Shown piece after piece: positions 42,280 to 50,108 of a DNA stretch of 64,000 nt. Source of the DNA: Chitinophaga niabensis (GTDB taxonomy: Bacteria > Bacteroidota > Bacteroidia > Chitinophagales > Chitinophagaceae). Position 1 is the first letter of the stretch. Each line of letters opens with the position of its first letter. A program made the position numbers and the translations under genes. Where the stretch lies: contig JAFIGY010000002.1 of assembly GCA_017849435.1 (NCBI GenBank), forward strand, positions 62,001 to 126,000, written 5' to 3'. The notes under the pieces are model-generated. The model worked only from the letters and a program-made list of their open reading frames with translations. It searched no databases and was not told the origin of the DNA.

Positions 42280-43512
42280 TTATAGGTTTGGGAATGGATC
42301 GGGGAACATACCCTTTTTCAGCCAGTGCCCGATCTCTTCTTCGTTACAAAGGCAGGCATTCAGCGCACGGGAGACCGCTTCTTTGTTGAGATCCTGACCG
42401 ATGATCACCAGCTCATTGTAGCGGTCGGCGTACACAGGGTGCCAGCGCTGCTGTATCAGATCTGCGATAGCCCTGTCAATATTCCACTGCTTCCGGGGAA
42501 TAGCGCACCACCAATGTCCCGCGCGATCCGCCATCAGGGAGGCGCCGGCCTGGCTCCAGTTGATAGCAATATCCGGTCGGGATGCGATCCAGCAAAGACC
42601 TTTACTGCGGATCACATTCCCCGGCCATTCGTGTTGAATGAAGCGCCAGAAACGCTCGGGGTGAAAGGGTTCCCGGCTGCGGTATACAAAAGAACTGATG
42701 CCATACTCCTCTGTTTCCGGCACATGCTCCCTTTCCAGTTCCGCGATCCAGCCTGCGCTCTGGGAGGTTTTATCGAAATCAAAGCGCCCTGTGTGCAGGA
42801 TCTCCTTCAGGTCCACCTGCGCCCTGGTAGCCTCGATGATGCGGGCATCCGCATTAAGCTTGCGCATCACGGCTTTGAGCGCGTTCCGTTGTTCATCCGT
42901 CACCAGGTCGCATTTATTGAGGATGATCACATTGGCGAACTCTATCTGCTCCGTCAACAGGTTCACGATGGTGCGGGTATCTGCCTCATCGTCCGTCAGT
43001 CCTTCGTCCTGCAGGAGTCTGCGGCTGGAAAAATCACGATGGAAATTGAAAGCATCCACTACCGTTACGAGCGTGTCCAGTGTGCTGAAGGCGCCGAGAT
43101 CGATACCCAGCGCATCATCGCGGTAGCTGAAGGTTTGGGCTACAGGGAGCGGTTCGGAGATACCGCTGGATTCTATCAGCAGGTAATCGAACCGCCCTTC
43201 TGCAGCCAGGCGCTGCACTTCCTGCAGGAGGTCTTCCCGCAGGGTGCAGCAGATGCAACCGTTGCTCATCTCCACAAGCTTTTCTTCCGTCTGATGCAAC
43301 ACGTTTTCATTCCTTACCAATTGTGCATCAATATTCACCTCGCTCATGTCGTTCACGATAACGGCTACACGTAAATTTTCTTTATTGTGCAGGATGTGAT
43401 GGAGCAATGTTGTTTTCCCTGCGCCGAGGAAGCCGCTCAATACGGTTACGGGCAGTTTTCTCTTCCCGGCCCTCTTCAAAAGGTCCGGCGTAAACTGAAT
43501 AGTACGGTCCAT
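42280..43512 (-). CDS. CobW/COG0523 G3E GTPase, putative zinc metallochaperone
   Basis: A 410-residue cytosolic GTPase. Walker [10 protein letters not shown] (27-35), the metal-binding C86-I-C-C89 in NGCICCTLR, the [14 protein letters not shown] switch region, NKCD for guanine, and a CobW C-terminal domain with [23 protein letters not shown]0523 proteins insert or traffic metals, most often zinc under limitation (ZagA/YciC, ZNG1). Placed 3 bp behind MerC and near a Fur-family regulator and operator palindromes, a zinc role is likely here. Cobalamin genes are absent. Confidence 0.85.
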   Translation of the reverse strand: MDRTIQFTPDLLKRAGKRKLPVTVLSGFLGAGKTTLLHHILHNKENLRVAVIVNDMSEVNIDAQLVRNENVLHQTEEKLVEMSNGCICCTLREDLLQEVQRLAAEGRFDYLLIESSGISEPLPVAQTFSYRDDALGIDLGAFSTLDTLVTVVDAFNFHRDFSSRRLLQDEGLTDDEADTRTIVNLLTEQIEFANVIILNKCDLVTDEQRNALKAVMRKLNADARIIEATRAQVDLKEILHTGRFDFDKTSQSAGWIAELEREHVPETEEYGISSFVYRSREPFHPERFWRFIQHEWPGNVIRSKGLCWIASRPDIAINWSQAGASLMADRAGHWWCAIPRKQWNIDRAIADLIQQRWHPVYADRYNELVIIGQDLNKEAVSRALNACLCNEEEIGHWLKKGMFPDPFPNL

Positions 43513-43515
43513 AGA

Positions 43516-43926
43516 TTAATTTTTGTTGTTGATATCCTGGCAAACTTTACAATGGCGGCATTCTTTGAGGTTCTGCAAGTGCGCCCACACGATCAGCCCG
43601 GCCCCTATGGCAATCACAAAAGGCTCCCAGCCTTCCGGCGGAAAGAAGTGCCCTAACAGCAAAATGACATACCCGCCCGTAAAAAGCAGCAACGGCCGTA
43701 CGTGCCGGTGATGCCTGCGGTACCCCCGTATGAGCGCCGTATACCCTACGAGAAAGGAAACACCCAACAGCCCATACTCCAGCTTCTCGTTCTCCAGCAC
43801 TTCCAGCCCCAATAAGGGAAGCGCGGTGATCAGCAGTGGCAGCAGCACGCAATGTACCGCGCATACCAGCGATGCACCAATGCCCAGTGCATCCAGGTTC
43901 CATTTGGTAAATAGATTGATCCGCAT
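43516..43926 (-). CDS. MerC domain-containing membrane protein
   Basis: A 136-residue protein with four helices. ALGIGASLVCAVHCVLLPLL with C22-x2-H25-C26 is the MerC metal-contact motif in helix one. The C-terminal tail has C-R-H-C-K-V-C, another metal-binding cluster. MerC proteins carry mercury in Tn21-type operons; the chromosomal Bacteroidota versions occur with zinc genes and probably import or handle zinc. The ATG at 43924-43926 is used; an earlier in-frame ATG at 43980 lies inside the operator palindrome. First gene of the MerC-CobW pair. Confidence 0.82.
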   Translation of the reverse strand: MRINLFTKWNLDALGIGASLVCAVHCVLLPLLITALPLLGLEVLENEKLEYGLLGVSFLVGYTALIRGYRRHHRHVRPLLLFTGGYVILLLGHFFPPEGWEPFVIAIGAGLIVWAHLQNLKECRHCKVCQDINNKN

Positions 43927-43947
43927 CGTTTTAGTTTTTGTGGGGAA

Positions 43948-43955
43948 CAAATCTA
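43948..43955 (-). promoter_or_regulatory. -7 box TAGATTTG of the MerC-CobW operon
   Basis: Exact TAnnTTTG on the minus strand, about 21 bp upstream of the MerC ATG. The operator palindrome at 43965-43979 overlaps the -33 region. Confidence 0.55.
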
Positions 43956-43964
43956 CATTAATTT

Positions 43965-43979
43965 TGCAACAATGTTGCA
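43965..43979. promoter_or_regulatory. Fur-family (Zur-like) box 1, 7-1-7 palindrome
   Basis: TGCAACA-A-TGTTGCA is a perfect 7-1-7 inverted repeat, the geometry bound by Fur-family dimers. It covers the -33 region of the MerC-CobW promoter, as expected for repression. A Fur-family regulator gene is 3.1 kb away. Confidence 0.65.
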
Positions 43980-44046
43980 TTTAACAATAACTTTACAAAG
44001 AAAATTTAGGCAGGATAAGTATCCTGGGCTATTTTTATTCATTAAT

Positions 44047-44061
44047 TGCAACTATGTTGCT
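44047..44061. promoter_or_regulatory. Fur-family (Zur-like) box 2 upstream of the ABC transporter genes
   Basis: TGCAACT-A-TGTTGCT is an imperfect 7-1-7 repeat nearly identical to box 1, sharing TTGCAAC, then A, then TGTTGC. It lies 18 bp before the ATPase ATG and just downstream of a TATTTTTA -7-like box (44030-44037), so a bound repressor would block the start site. Confidence 0.6.
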
Positions 44062-44079
44062 TTTTAACAGGACGATATC

Positions 44080-44709
44080 ATGCTACACACCAATAATCTT
44101 GCTTACACTTATCCCGGCGGTGAACTGCTCCGGTTCCCTGACATGGAATGCGCCGGCAGCCAGACGCTGCTGATCACCGGCGCTTCAGGCACCGGGAAAA
44201 CTACGCTGCTGCATCTCGTAGCCGGATTACTACGGCCCAGCCACGGCACCATCCGTGTGGCGGAAACAGCCCTCCATTCACTGCGAACAGCAGCCATGGA
44301 TACTTTCAGGGGGCAACACATCGGCATCGTTTATCAACAGCCACATTTCATCGCGTCATTATCCATTCAGGAGAACCTGTTACTAACCGGCAGACTGGTG
44401 AAAAAAGCGGTGTCACTGGAACGGCTATACGATATGGCAGCACGACTGGGCATCCGGGACCTCCTCCATAAAAAACCGGCACAACTGAGCCTCGGAGAAC
44501 AACAACGCGCCGCTATCGCCAGGGCGCTCATGCCCTCCCCGCAATTACTGCTGGCGGATGAGCCTACCGCCAGCCTGGATGACCAGAACTGCGCCGCTGT
44601 AGCCGGTTTACTGGCAGAACAGGCACGGGAGCAGCACGCAGCATTGCTGATCGTTACGCACGACAATCGACTGAAACAACTTTTTGCTCATCATATCGCT
44701 TTATCATGA
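44080..44709 (+). CDS. ABC transporter ATP-binding protein (LolD/MacB type, ZrgB-like context)
   Basis: A 209-residue ATPase. Walker A GASGTGKTT (34-42), Q-loop YQQPHF (84-89), signature LSLGE (135-139), Walker B LLLADEP, and an H-switch in TVTHD-like IVTHDNR. Pairs with the FtsX-type permease whose ATG overlaps its stop codon. The triad ATPase/permease/DUF3299 resembles the zinc-related zrgBCD genes of Vibrio, and the Fur-type box upstream supports zinc control. Confidence 0.88.
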   Translation: MLHTNNLAYTYPGGELLRFPDMECAGSQTLLITGASGTGKTTLLHLVAGLLRPSHGTIRVAETALHSLRTAAMDTFRGQHIGIVYQQPHFIASLSIQENLLLTGRLVKKAVSLERLYDMAARLGIRDLLHKKPAQLSLGEQQRAAIARALMPSPQLLLADEPTASLDDQNCAAVAGLLAEQAREQHAALLIVTHDNRLKQLFAHHIALS

Positions 44710-45869
44710 TCCTGCGCATCGCTTTCCGGAATCTTCTTTATAAACCGTTATACACGATACTCTGCTGGTTATTGCTCACCTGCAGCACCACCGTATTGTT
44801 GCTCCTCATCACGCTCAGCCGGCAGGCAGGCGAGCAACTGGAACGCCAGATAGATGGTGTGGACATGGTGCTGGGTGCAAAGGGTAGTCCCCTCCAGCTC
44901 ATCCTCTCCAGCATTTACCATCTGGATGCCCCTACCGGTAACATCAGCCTCGCGGAGGCACAGCCCTGGATGCAGCATCCGCTCGTAGCTTCATCCATCC
45001 CGCTTTCATTGGGAGATTCCTATAAGGGTCACCGCATTATTGGCACTACTACGGCTTACCTCGACAAGCTCCGGTTGAAACCCGCCACCGGCAACACCTT
45101 TCATCATTCCATGGAAGCAGTGATTGGTGCGGATGTGGCGGAACATACGCGATTGACCGTTGGCAGCAGGTTTGCAGGCACGCACGGTCTTGGTGAGAGC
45201 GGCCATGTGCATGAGGAGCATGCTTATATCGTTACGGGCATTCTTCCACGCACGGGCCTGCCTGTGGATCAGCTGATCCTTACCCCGCTGGAAAGCGTGT
45301 GGGATATCCATGAAACGGCGCAGCGGCAGATCACTGCCGTATTACTCCGCTTCAAATCCCCGCTGGCGCAGTTGCAATTTCCCCGCATGATCAACGAGCA
45401 AACCAATATGCAGGCAGCCGTTCCCGCTATAGAAGTGAACCGGCTGCAATCCCTGCTGGGAACCGGCACGGAGGTGCTGCGTGTGCTCGGCTGGTTGCTG
45501 GCGGCCCTCGCGGCGTGCAGCATCTTTGTGATGCTGGTACAGGGCACTTACGAACGGCGATACGAACTGGCTCTTATCCGAAGCCTGGGTGGCGGACGCA
45601 GCCGGTTACTGGGACTCGTACTGGCAGAAGCCGCGATACTCGGCCTTTCCGGGGTATTAAGCGGTTTTCTGTTGAGCAGATTGTGCGGCTGGTTGTTGCA
45701 ACAACAGATACTCACCCGTTATCATCTTCATTTCTCCGGTATGTGGCGGCTTTCCGGAGCAGAAGCGCTGGCGGCTTCTCTGATCCTGTGCGCGTGCCTG
45801 CTGGCGGCGCTTTTACCCGCTATCCGGGCATTCCGGCTGAACATCTCTAAAACACTGGCAAATGCTTAA
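44706..45869 (+). CDS. ABC transporter permease, FtsX/MacB type
   Basis: A 387-residue membrane protein with one N-terminal helix (about 16-38), a large periplasmic MacB-like domain (about 40-260) and three C-terminal helices, the FtsX layout. Gly/Leu-rich LIRSLGGGRSRLLGLVLAEA is the cytoplasmic coupling segment. FtsX-type permeases usually do mechanotransmission rather than simple substrate transport. The periplasmic domain has several His residues (H-V-H-E-E-H region). Overlaps its ATPase partner by ATGA. Confidence 0.86.
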   Translation: MILRIAFRNLLYKPLYTILCWLLLTCSTTVLLLLITLSRQAGEQLERQIDGVDMVLGAKGSPLQLILSSIYHLDAPTGNISLAEAQPWMQHPLVASSIPLSLGDSYKGHRIIGTTTAYLDKLRLKPATGNTFHHSMEAVIGADVAEHTRLTVGSRFAGTHGLGESGHVHEEHAYIVTGILPRTGLPVDQLILTPLESVWDIHETAQRQITAVLLRFKSPLAQLQFPRMINEQTNMQAAVPAIEVNRLQSLLGTGTEVLRVLGWLLAALAACSIFVMLVQGTYERRYELALIRSLGGGRSRLLGLVLAEAAILGLSGVLSGFLLSRLCGWLLQQQILTRYHLHFSGMWRLSGAEALAASLILCACLLAALLPAIRAFRLNISKTLANA

Positions 45870-46428
45870 AACAGAAAAGATCCTGATCATCATCATGGCC
45901 TTTTGCTTCGTTTCCTGTTCGAATGTTTCGCAATGGTGTAAACATGGCAATAATTATCTGGCGCAGATCCTCAGGCTCCGGCAGCAGATGCCGGCGGCAG
46001 ATCTCCCTATGTCCACCGTTACCAGCCCTTCCCGGCAGGAAGAAGAGGGTAAGCCGGTATCCTGGAAGCGACTGTCTGACGTGATCTTCCAGCGCAGATG
46101 GGATGAAAAGCTGCAACTGCCCATGCTGTACCCTTCTTTTTCCCGAGACATCAAGGCACTGAACGGCAAAACCATTATCATCAGCGGATATGTGATACCG
46201 GTAGACGCCAAAGGCGGCATGTATGTACTGTCCGCCAACCCTAACAGCTCCTGTTTCTTCTGCGGCGGGGCCGGACCGGAAAGCATCATGGCGCTCAAAT
46301 TCCGCTCGGGCAGGCCGGCATTTACGACCGATGATTATGTGAAGTGCAAAGGACGATTAAGACTCAACGAGAAAAATATTTATGAATTATATTATAATCT
46401 TGACGATGTGGTGTTGCCGGGGCAGTGA
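45862..46428 (+). CDS. DUF3299-like lipoprotein (ZrgD-like)
   Basis: A 188-residue lipoprotein: signal with lipobox ending at C19 (FCFVSC). The core IIISGYVIPVDAKGGMYVLS, then ANPNSSCFFCGGAGPESIM, is the DUF3299 / COG3495 pattern with a C-x2-C pair. The fold is OB-like in relatives. In Proteobacteria the family accompanies Zur-controlled ATPase-permease pairs. Starts 8 bp inside the permease gene's 3' end, so translation is coupled. Confidence 0.75.
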   Translation: MLKTEKILIIIMAFCFVSCSNVSQWCKHGNNYLAQILRLRQQMPAADLPMSTVTSPSRQEEEGKPVSWKRLSDVIFQRRWDEKLQLPMLYPSFSRDIKALNGKTIIISGYVIPVDAKGGMYVLSANPNSSCFFCGGAGPESIMALKFRSGRPAFTTDDYVKCKGRLRLNEKNIYELYYNLDDVVLPGQ

Positions 46429-46449
46429 GGCGGTGTCGTGAAACTGTGC

Positions 46450-46457
46450 TAACTTTG
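46450..46457 (+). promoter_or_regulatory. -7 box TAACTTTG of the SCO - Fur pair
   Basis: Exact TAnnTTTG match 27 bp before the SCO ATG. It allows SCO and the Fur-family regulator to be expressed apart from the ABC operon. Confidence 0.5.
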
Positions 46458-46483
46458 TACATTGGTAAAAGCCGAACAGAAAT

Positions 46484-47110
46484 ATGTCAAGGAAAGGAAT
46501 TTTTTATATCATCTTTTTTGTGTTGTTGAGTGTGGGTTTTATGGCCTATTCCGGGTTAATGATCAAGGAAGGGACGGGCGCGTTCTTCGGGAAGGATAAA
46601 TTACCGGTGCTGGGTACACCCGGTCATACGGTACAGAGTTTTTCCTTTACGGACCAGGATGGGCAGACCGTAACAAGGGAACAGATGAGAGGCAAGATCT
46701 ATGTAGCGGAATATTTCTTCACCACCTGCACGAATATCTGTCCGGTGATGAACAAGAATATGGAAAAGGTGTATACGAAATACAAGAACACACCGAATTT
46801 CCTCATCCTTTCGCACACATCGGACCCGGATTATGATTCCATCCCCATACTGAAAGCCTACGCGCTGCAACACGGGGCCGATTCAAAGAACTGGCATTTT
46901 TTAACCGGCGATAAAAAACAATTGTACAAACTGGCCCGTGAAAGCTACCTCGTGGACGATGGGCATAATGCCGGTCCGGATGACTTCGTGCATACCCAAT
47001 GGTTTGCGTTGGTGGATGGGGACGGACAGATACGCGGTTTGTATGAAGGTACCAAGGATAAAGATGTTGAAAAGCTGATCAACGATATTGACCGGCTGAT
47101 CCATGAATAA
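46484..47110 (+). CDS. SCO1/SenC family protein (second copy)
   Basis: A 208-residue membrane-anchored thioredoxin-fold protein (anchor about 5-23). Copper-site residues C82-T-N-I-C86 and H170 (DDFVHTQWF). It differs from the cox-operon SCO at 23131 in sequence. Located 11 bp before the Fur-family regulator, inside the metal locus, so it may serve copper/zinc balance or redox quality control rather than oxidase alone. Confidence 0.87.
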   Translation: MSRKGIFYIIFFVLLSVGFMAYSGLMIKEGTGAFFGKDKLPVLGTPGHTVQSFSFTDQDGQTVTREQMRGKIYVAEYFFTTCTNICPVMNKNMEKVYTKYKNTPNFLILSHTSDPDYDSIPILKAYALQHGADSKNWHFLTGDKKQLYKLARESYLVDDGHNAGPDDFVHTQWFALVDGDGQIRGLYEGTKDKDVEKLINDIDRLIHE

Positions 47111-47121
47111 ACAGAAGTAAT

Positions 47122-47553
47122 ATGGCTGCAAAACACAAAGAACTCATCGTGCAGTTGTTACGCTCCAGCAAACTGAGCATAACAGATACGCGTGTAAAGA
47201 TCCTGGAGCTCTTTCTGAAAAGCAACGGCGCGCTTGAACATGCTGATTTTGAAAAATTAAGCGGGAAGGCGTTCGACAGGGTGACGATCTACCGCACTTT
47301 ACAAACCTTCCTCGACAAAGGGATCGTGCACAAGATCCCGACTACGGATACCACCGTGCGATATGCCATCTGCAAATCAGAATGCGGAGAACATGATCAT
47401 CACGACCATCACGTGCATTTTCGTTGTGAAACATGCGGCAGTACCCAATGCCTCGATGAAACAGATGTACCGATCATCTCCCTCCCCAGCGGTTATGCCG
47501 TGCATAATGTAGAAGTAGTGGTGAGCGGGGTTTGCAAGGATTGTAAAATGTGA
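47122..47553 (+). CDS. Fur family transcriptional regulator (probable Zur)
   Basis: A 143-residue metalloregulator. Winged-helix DNA-binding half with DRVTIYRTLQTFLDKGIVHK (52-71). The C-terminal half has a His-rich metal-sensing segment (CGEHDHHDHHVHF, 88-100) and the structural zinc cysteines C102-x2-C105 and C138-x2-C141. Given the neighbouring CobW, MerC and ABC genes and the 7-1-7 boxes, zinc sensing is likely, though PerR or Fur cannot be excluded. Confidence 0.85.
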   Translation: MAAKHKELIVQLLRSSKLSITDTRVKILELFLKSNGALEHADFEKLSGKAFDRVTIYRTLQTFLDKGIVHKIPTTDTTVRYAICKSECGEHDHHDHHVHFRCETCGSTQCLDETDVPIISLPSGYAVHNVEVVVSGVCKDCKM

Positions 47554-47577
47554 TATATTTTCCTTTATTCCATATAC

Positions 47578-49302
47578 TCACACAGTTGTGATCTTATCGA
47601 TCTCCTTTTGCACAAAGCCCGCAAGTTCTTTTACGTAAGCCGGTGAAAAATCGAACCTGATCCCCGCGGCGGTATAGAGCTCCCGGAGGGTTCTGGTGTA
47701 CCCGAGGCCGAGGGCTTTCATGTAGTTATCCAGCGCCTGCTGCGGATTTTCTTTATACTGCTTCCACATCGCAATAGCCCCTAATTGTGCAATGCCATAT
47801 TCGATGTAATAGAATGGCACTTCAAAAAGATGCAGCTGTCGCTGCCAGTTGCTCGCACGATAATTCTCATATCCGCTCCAGTCCACATTTCCGGGAGAGA
47901 ATTCATCCATGATCGCGATCCACTCGGTCGTCCGCTCCTCCACGGTATGCTGCGGATGCTCATACACCCAGTGCTGGAATTTATCGATCGTGGCGATCCA
48001 GGGGAAGATGGTGATGGTGCGCTCCAGCTGTTGAAGTTTGGCGCGGCGCAGATCGTCCGAACTGCTGAAGAAGATATCCCAATGATCCATACTGAACAGT
48101 TCCATGCTCATGCTCGCCACTTCCGCAATCTCCATAGGATACTCTTTGAAGGCGCTGAGGCGGAGGTTATGGCTGAGGAAGGAATGGATAGCGTGACCAC
48201 CTTCATGCACCATGGTGGTGAGGTCTTTCATTTGTCCTGCTGCATTCATAAAGATGAACGGCACACCTGTTTCCGCAAGCGGGCAGTTGTAACCACCGGG
48301 TGCTTTGTTCTTGCGGCTGTCCAGATCCAGGCGGCCCATCTCTTTCATGACCTGCAGGCACTCGCCGAAGAAAGGCCGCAGCCTGCTGAAACATTCGATG
48401 GATTTCCCGATCATTTCTTCTCCGTTGTGGAAGGGCTCGAGTGGCTTTATGCCCACCGGTTCGGCCTCTGTATCCCAGGGGCGCAGTGCATCCAGCTGTA
48501 ATTTGGCACGTTGCCTTTCCAGCGTTTGCTTCACCAGCGGCAGGATGTGTTCTTTCACGGCTGCATGGAACTGGAAGCAATCGTCCTTAGTATATTCAAA
48601 ACGACCCAACTCTTCAAACTTATAATCCCGGTAATTCTCGAAACCCGCGTTCAGTGCTATTTCGTGACGCTTCGCTACCAGCGTGGAATAAAGTTGATCC
48701 AGCTGATCCTTGTCCTGAAGACGGCGGGCTGCTGTTTTGGAAAAAACTTCCTGGCGAAGCTCGCGATCCGGATTCTCGAGGAATTTAGCGGCCTGCTGCA
48801 GCGTGAATTCCTGCCCGTTCACATGGATGGTCATGCTGCCGGAGATCACGCCGTATTGCTGTGCCAGTACATTCAGTTCCGCTTGTATCGGTACATTCTT
48901 TTCGTTGAAGAGTTTCACCTGTTTCTGCACATTGCGGAGATAGGTGAAATACAATTGCTGGTCCAGCTGATCTTTATACGGGCTGGCCAGGAGTTTGCGG
49001 TTGAGGGCGTCCGCATAAGGCTGTAACTTTGGCTGTATCTCCATGCAGAAATAAGTGAACGCTTCCTCATATTCTTTACTGGCGGTATCCCGCGTCATGC
49101 GGATCTGGCGCCAGCAGGCGTCTTCGCTGATCACTGCTTCCAGTTCGCTCAGGTCCTGCAGCCATTTTTCCAGTGCTGTCACATTGTTGATCTCCCTGTT
49201 CTGCAAGGTTTCGAAGTAAGGTTGCAGTACGTCCCAGGTGGTAACGGCAAAATCTGCGGGCAGAAAATGACGGGGTGCTGCTATAATATGTGCGTTTTGC
49301 AT
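47578..49302 (-). CDS. M3 family oligoendopeptidase (PepF-like)
   Basis: A 574-residue cytosolic zinc metallopeptidase cleaving oligopeptides. The zinc motif H366-E-G-G-H370 is in MVHEGGHAIHSFLSHN, followed about 28 residues later by EIAEVASMSMELF, which supplies the third ligand. Length matches the family. Convergent with the Fur gene, 24 bp apart with no visible terminator. Confidence 0.93.
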   Translation of the reverse strand: MQNAHIIAAPRHFLPADFAVTTWDVLQPYFETLQNREINNVTALEKWLQDLSELEAVISEDACWRQIRMTRDTASKEYEEAFTYFCMEIQPKLQPYADALNRKLLASPYKDQLDQQLYFTYLRNVQKQVKLFNEKNVPIQAELNVLAQQYGVISGSMTIHVNGQEFTLQQAAKFLENPDRELRQEVFSKTAARRLQDKDQLDQLYSTLVAKRHEIALNAGFENYRDYKFEELGRFEYTKDDCFQFHAAVKEHILPLVKQTLERQRAKLQLDALRPWDTEAEPVGIKPLEPFHNGEEMIGKSIECFSRLRPFFGECLQVMKEMGRLDLDSRKNKAPGGYNCPLAETGVPFIFMNAAGQMKDLTTMVHEGGHAIHSFLSHNLRLSAFKEYPMEIAEVASMSMELFSMDHWDIFFSSSDDLRRAKLQQLERTITIFPWIATIDKFQHWVYEHPQHTVEERTTEWIAIMDEFSPGNVDWSGYENYRASNWQRQLHLFEVPFYYIEYGIAQLGAIAMWKQYKENPQQALDNYMKALGLGYTRTLRELYTAAGIRFDFSPAYVKELAGFVQKEIDKITTV

Positions 49303-49343
49303 AATCCGTTTATTAATAAAGGTTAAAAGGTAAGCCCCTTTAA

Positions 49344-49380
49344 AAAAAATTCCAAATCCGATATGGATTTGGAATTTTTT
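49344..49380 (-). terminator. Intrinsic terminator after the DUF5606 gene
   Basis: Perfect 16-bp stem (A6-TTCCAAATCC / GGATTTGGAA-T6) with a 5-base loop and T runs on both strands. It lies between the DUF5606 stop codon and the M3 peptidase ATG, separating their transcription. Confidence 0.9.
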
Positions 49381-49401
49381 ATTTCGGTCCGTAGATGCGG
49401 A

Positions 49402-50022
49402 CTATTCTTCTGTTTTCTTTTTGCGGGTGGTTTTCGGCTTTTTCTCTTCTCCTTCCGCTGCTTCTGTGTCAGCCGCTGCTTTTTTTGCCGCCGCTTTCTT
49501 CTTGGGCACCGCTTTCTCCGCCGCAGGCGCTTCTTCCGCTACTCCTTCTTCCTTCTTCGCTTTCGCCTTTGCTTTCGGTTTAGCTTCTTCTGCAACAGCC
49601 GGGGCTTCCGTTTCCGTTGTTTCTTCCGCTTCTTCTTCAAACTTCAGCAGATCGTTGGCTTTGAGGATGGTGTACCATTTCACCATCTTCTTCATATCAC
49701 TTACATATACACGATCTTCATCAAACTCCGGGAAAACGTTCCTGAAATAAGATTTGATCGCGTTGTTATCCGCTTTGGCTTCGATGAGGGGGAATTGCGC
49801 TTCTTTTTCCTGGATAGCCTTGAAAACAGCCGTCAGGTTTACGTTATCGCCTGTTGTAAAAACTTCAATGCTTTCCAATGGGGTAAAATTATGTACCCGG
49901 GAAGATACGAAGCGGGTGCTCTTATCCTCCAGCGATCTTACAATAGCGCCGTCCTGTTTGCTGGCCAGCAATTGGAATAAACCGCCCAAACCGGTTACTG
50001 CAACAATTTCTCTGTACTGCAT
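49402..50022 (-). CDS. DUF5606 protein with histone H1-like Lys/Ala tail
   Basis: A 206-residue protein. The first 130 residues are the DUF5606 domain: MQYREIVAVTGLGGLFQLLA, SRVHNFTPLESIEVFTTGDN, FPEFDEDRVYVSDMKKMVKW. After an acidic stretch, residues from about 140 on are a low-complexity Lys/Ala/Glu/Pro tail with KKKAAAKKAA and TTRKKKTEE repeats, like histone H1 or Lsr2-type tails. The tail could bind nucleic acid; the domain's function is unknown. The ATG at 50020-50022 is supported by the -7 box at 50043-50050, which excludes a longer frame to 50088. Confidence 0.83.
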   Translation of the reverse strand: MQYREIVAVTGLGGLFQLLASKQDGAIVRSLEDKSTRFVSSRVHNFTPLESIEVFTTGDNVNLTAVFKAIQEKEAQFPLIEAKADNNAIKSYFRNVFPEFDEDRVYVSDMKKMVKWYTILKANDLLKFEEEAEETTETEAPAVAEEAKPKAKAKAKKEEGVAEEAPAAEKAVPKKKAAAKKAAADTEAAEGEEKKPKTTRKKKTEE

Positions 50023-50042
50023 GAATTCATTTTTAAGAACGG

Positions 50043-50050
50043 CAAATATA
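50043..50050 (-). promoter_or_regulatory. -7 box TATATTTG of the DUF5606 gene
   Basis: Exact TAnnTTTG on the minus strand, about 20 bp before the ATG. Confidence 0.55.
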
Positions 50051-50108
50051 AAAAAATAGCAATAGATATTGCCCTGACAAATTTTCATCCTCGCGGAGGT
50101 GGCTGTCG

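Noticed and set aside
42280-43512. CobW as a cobalamin synthesis gene
   Set aside because: No other cobalamin genes nearby; CICC motif, MerC partner and Fur-type operators fit the zinc chaperone branch better.
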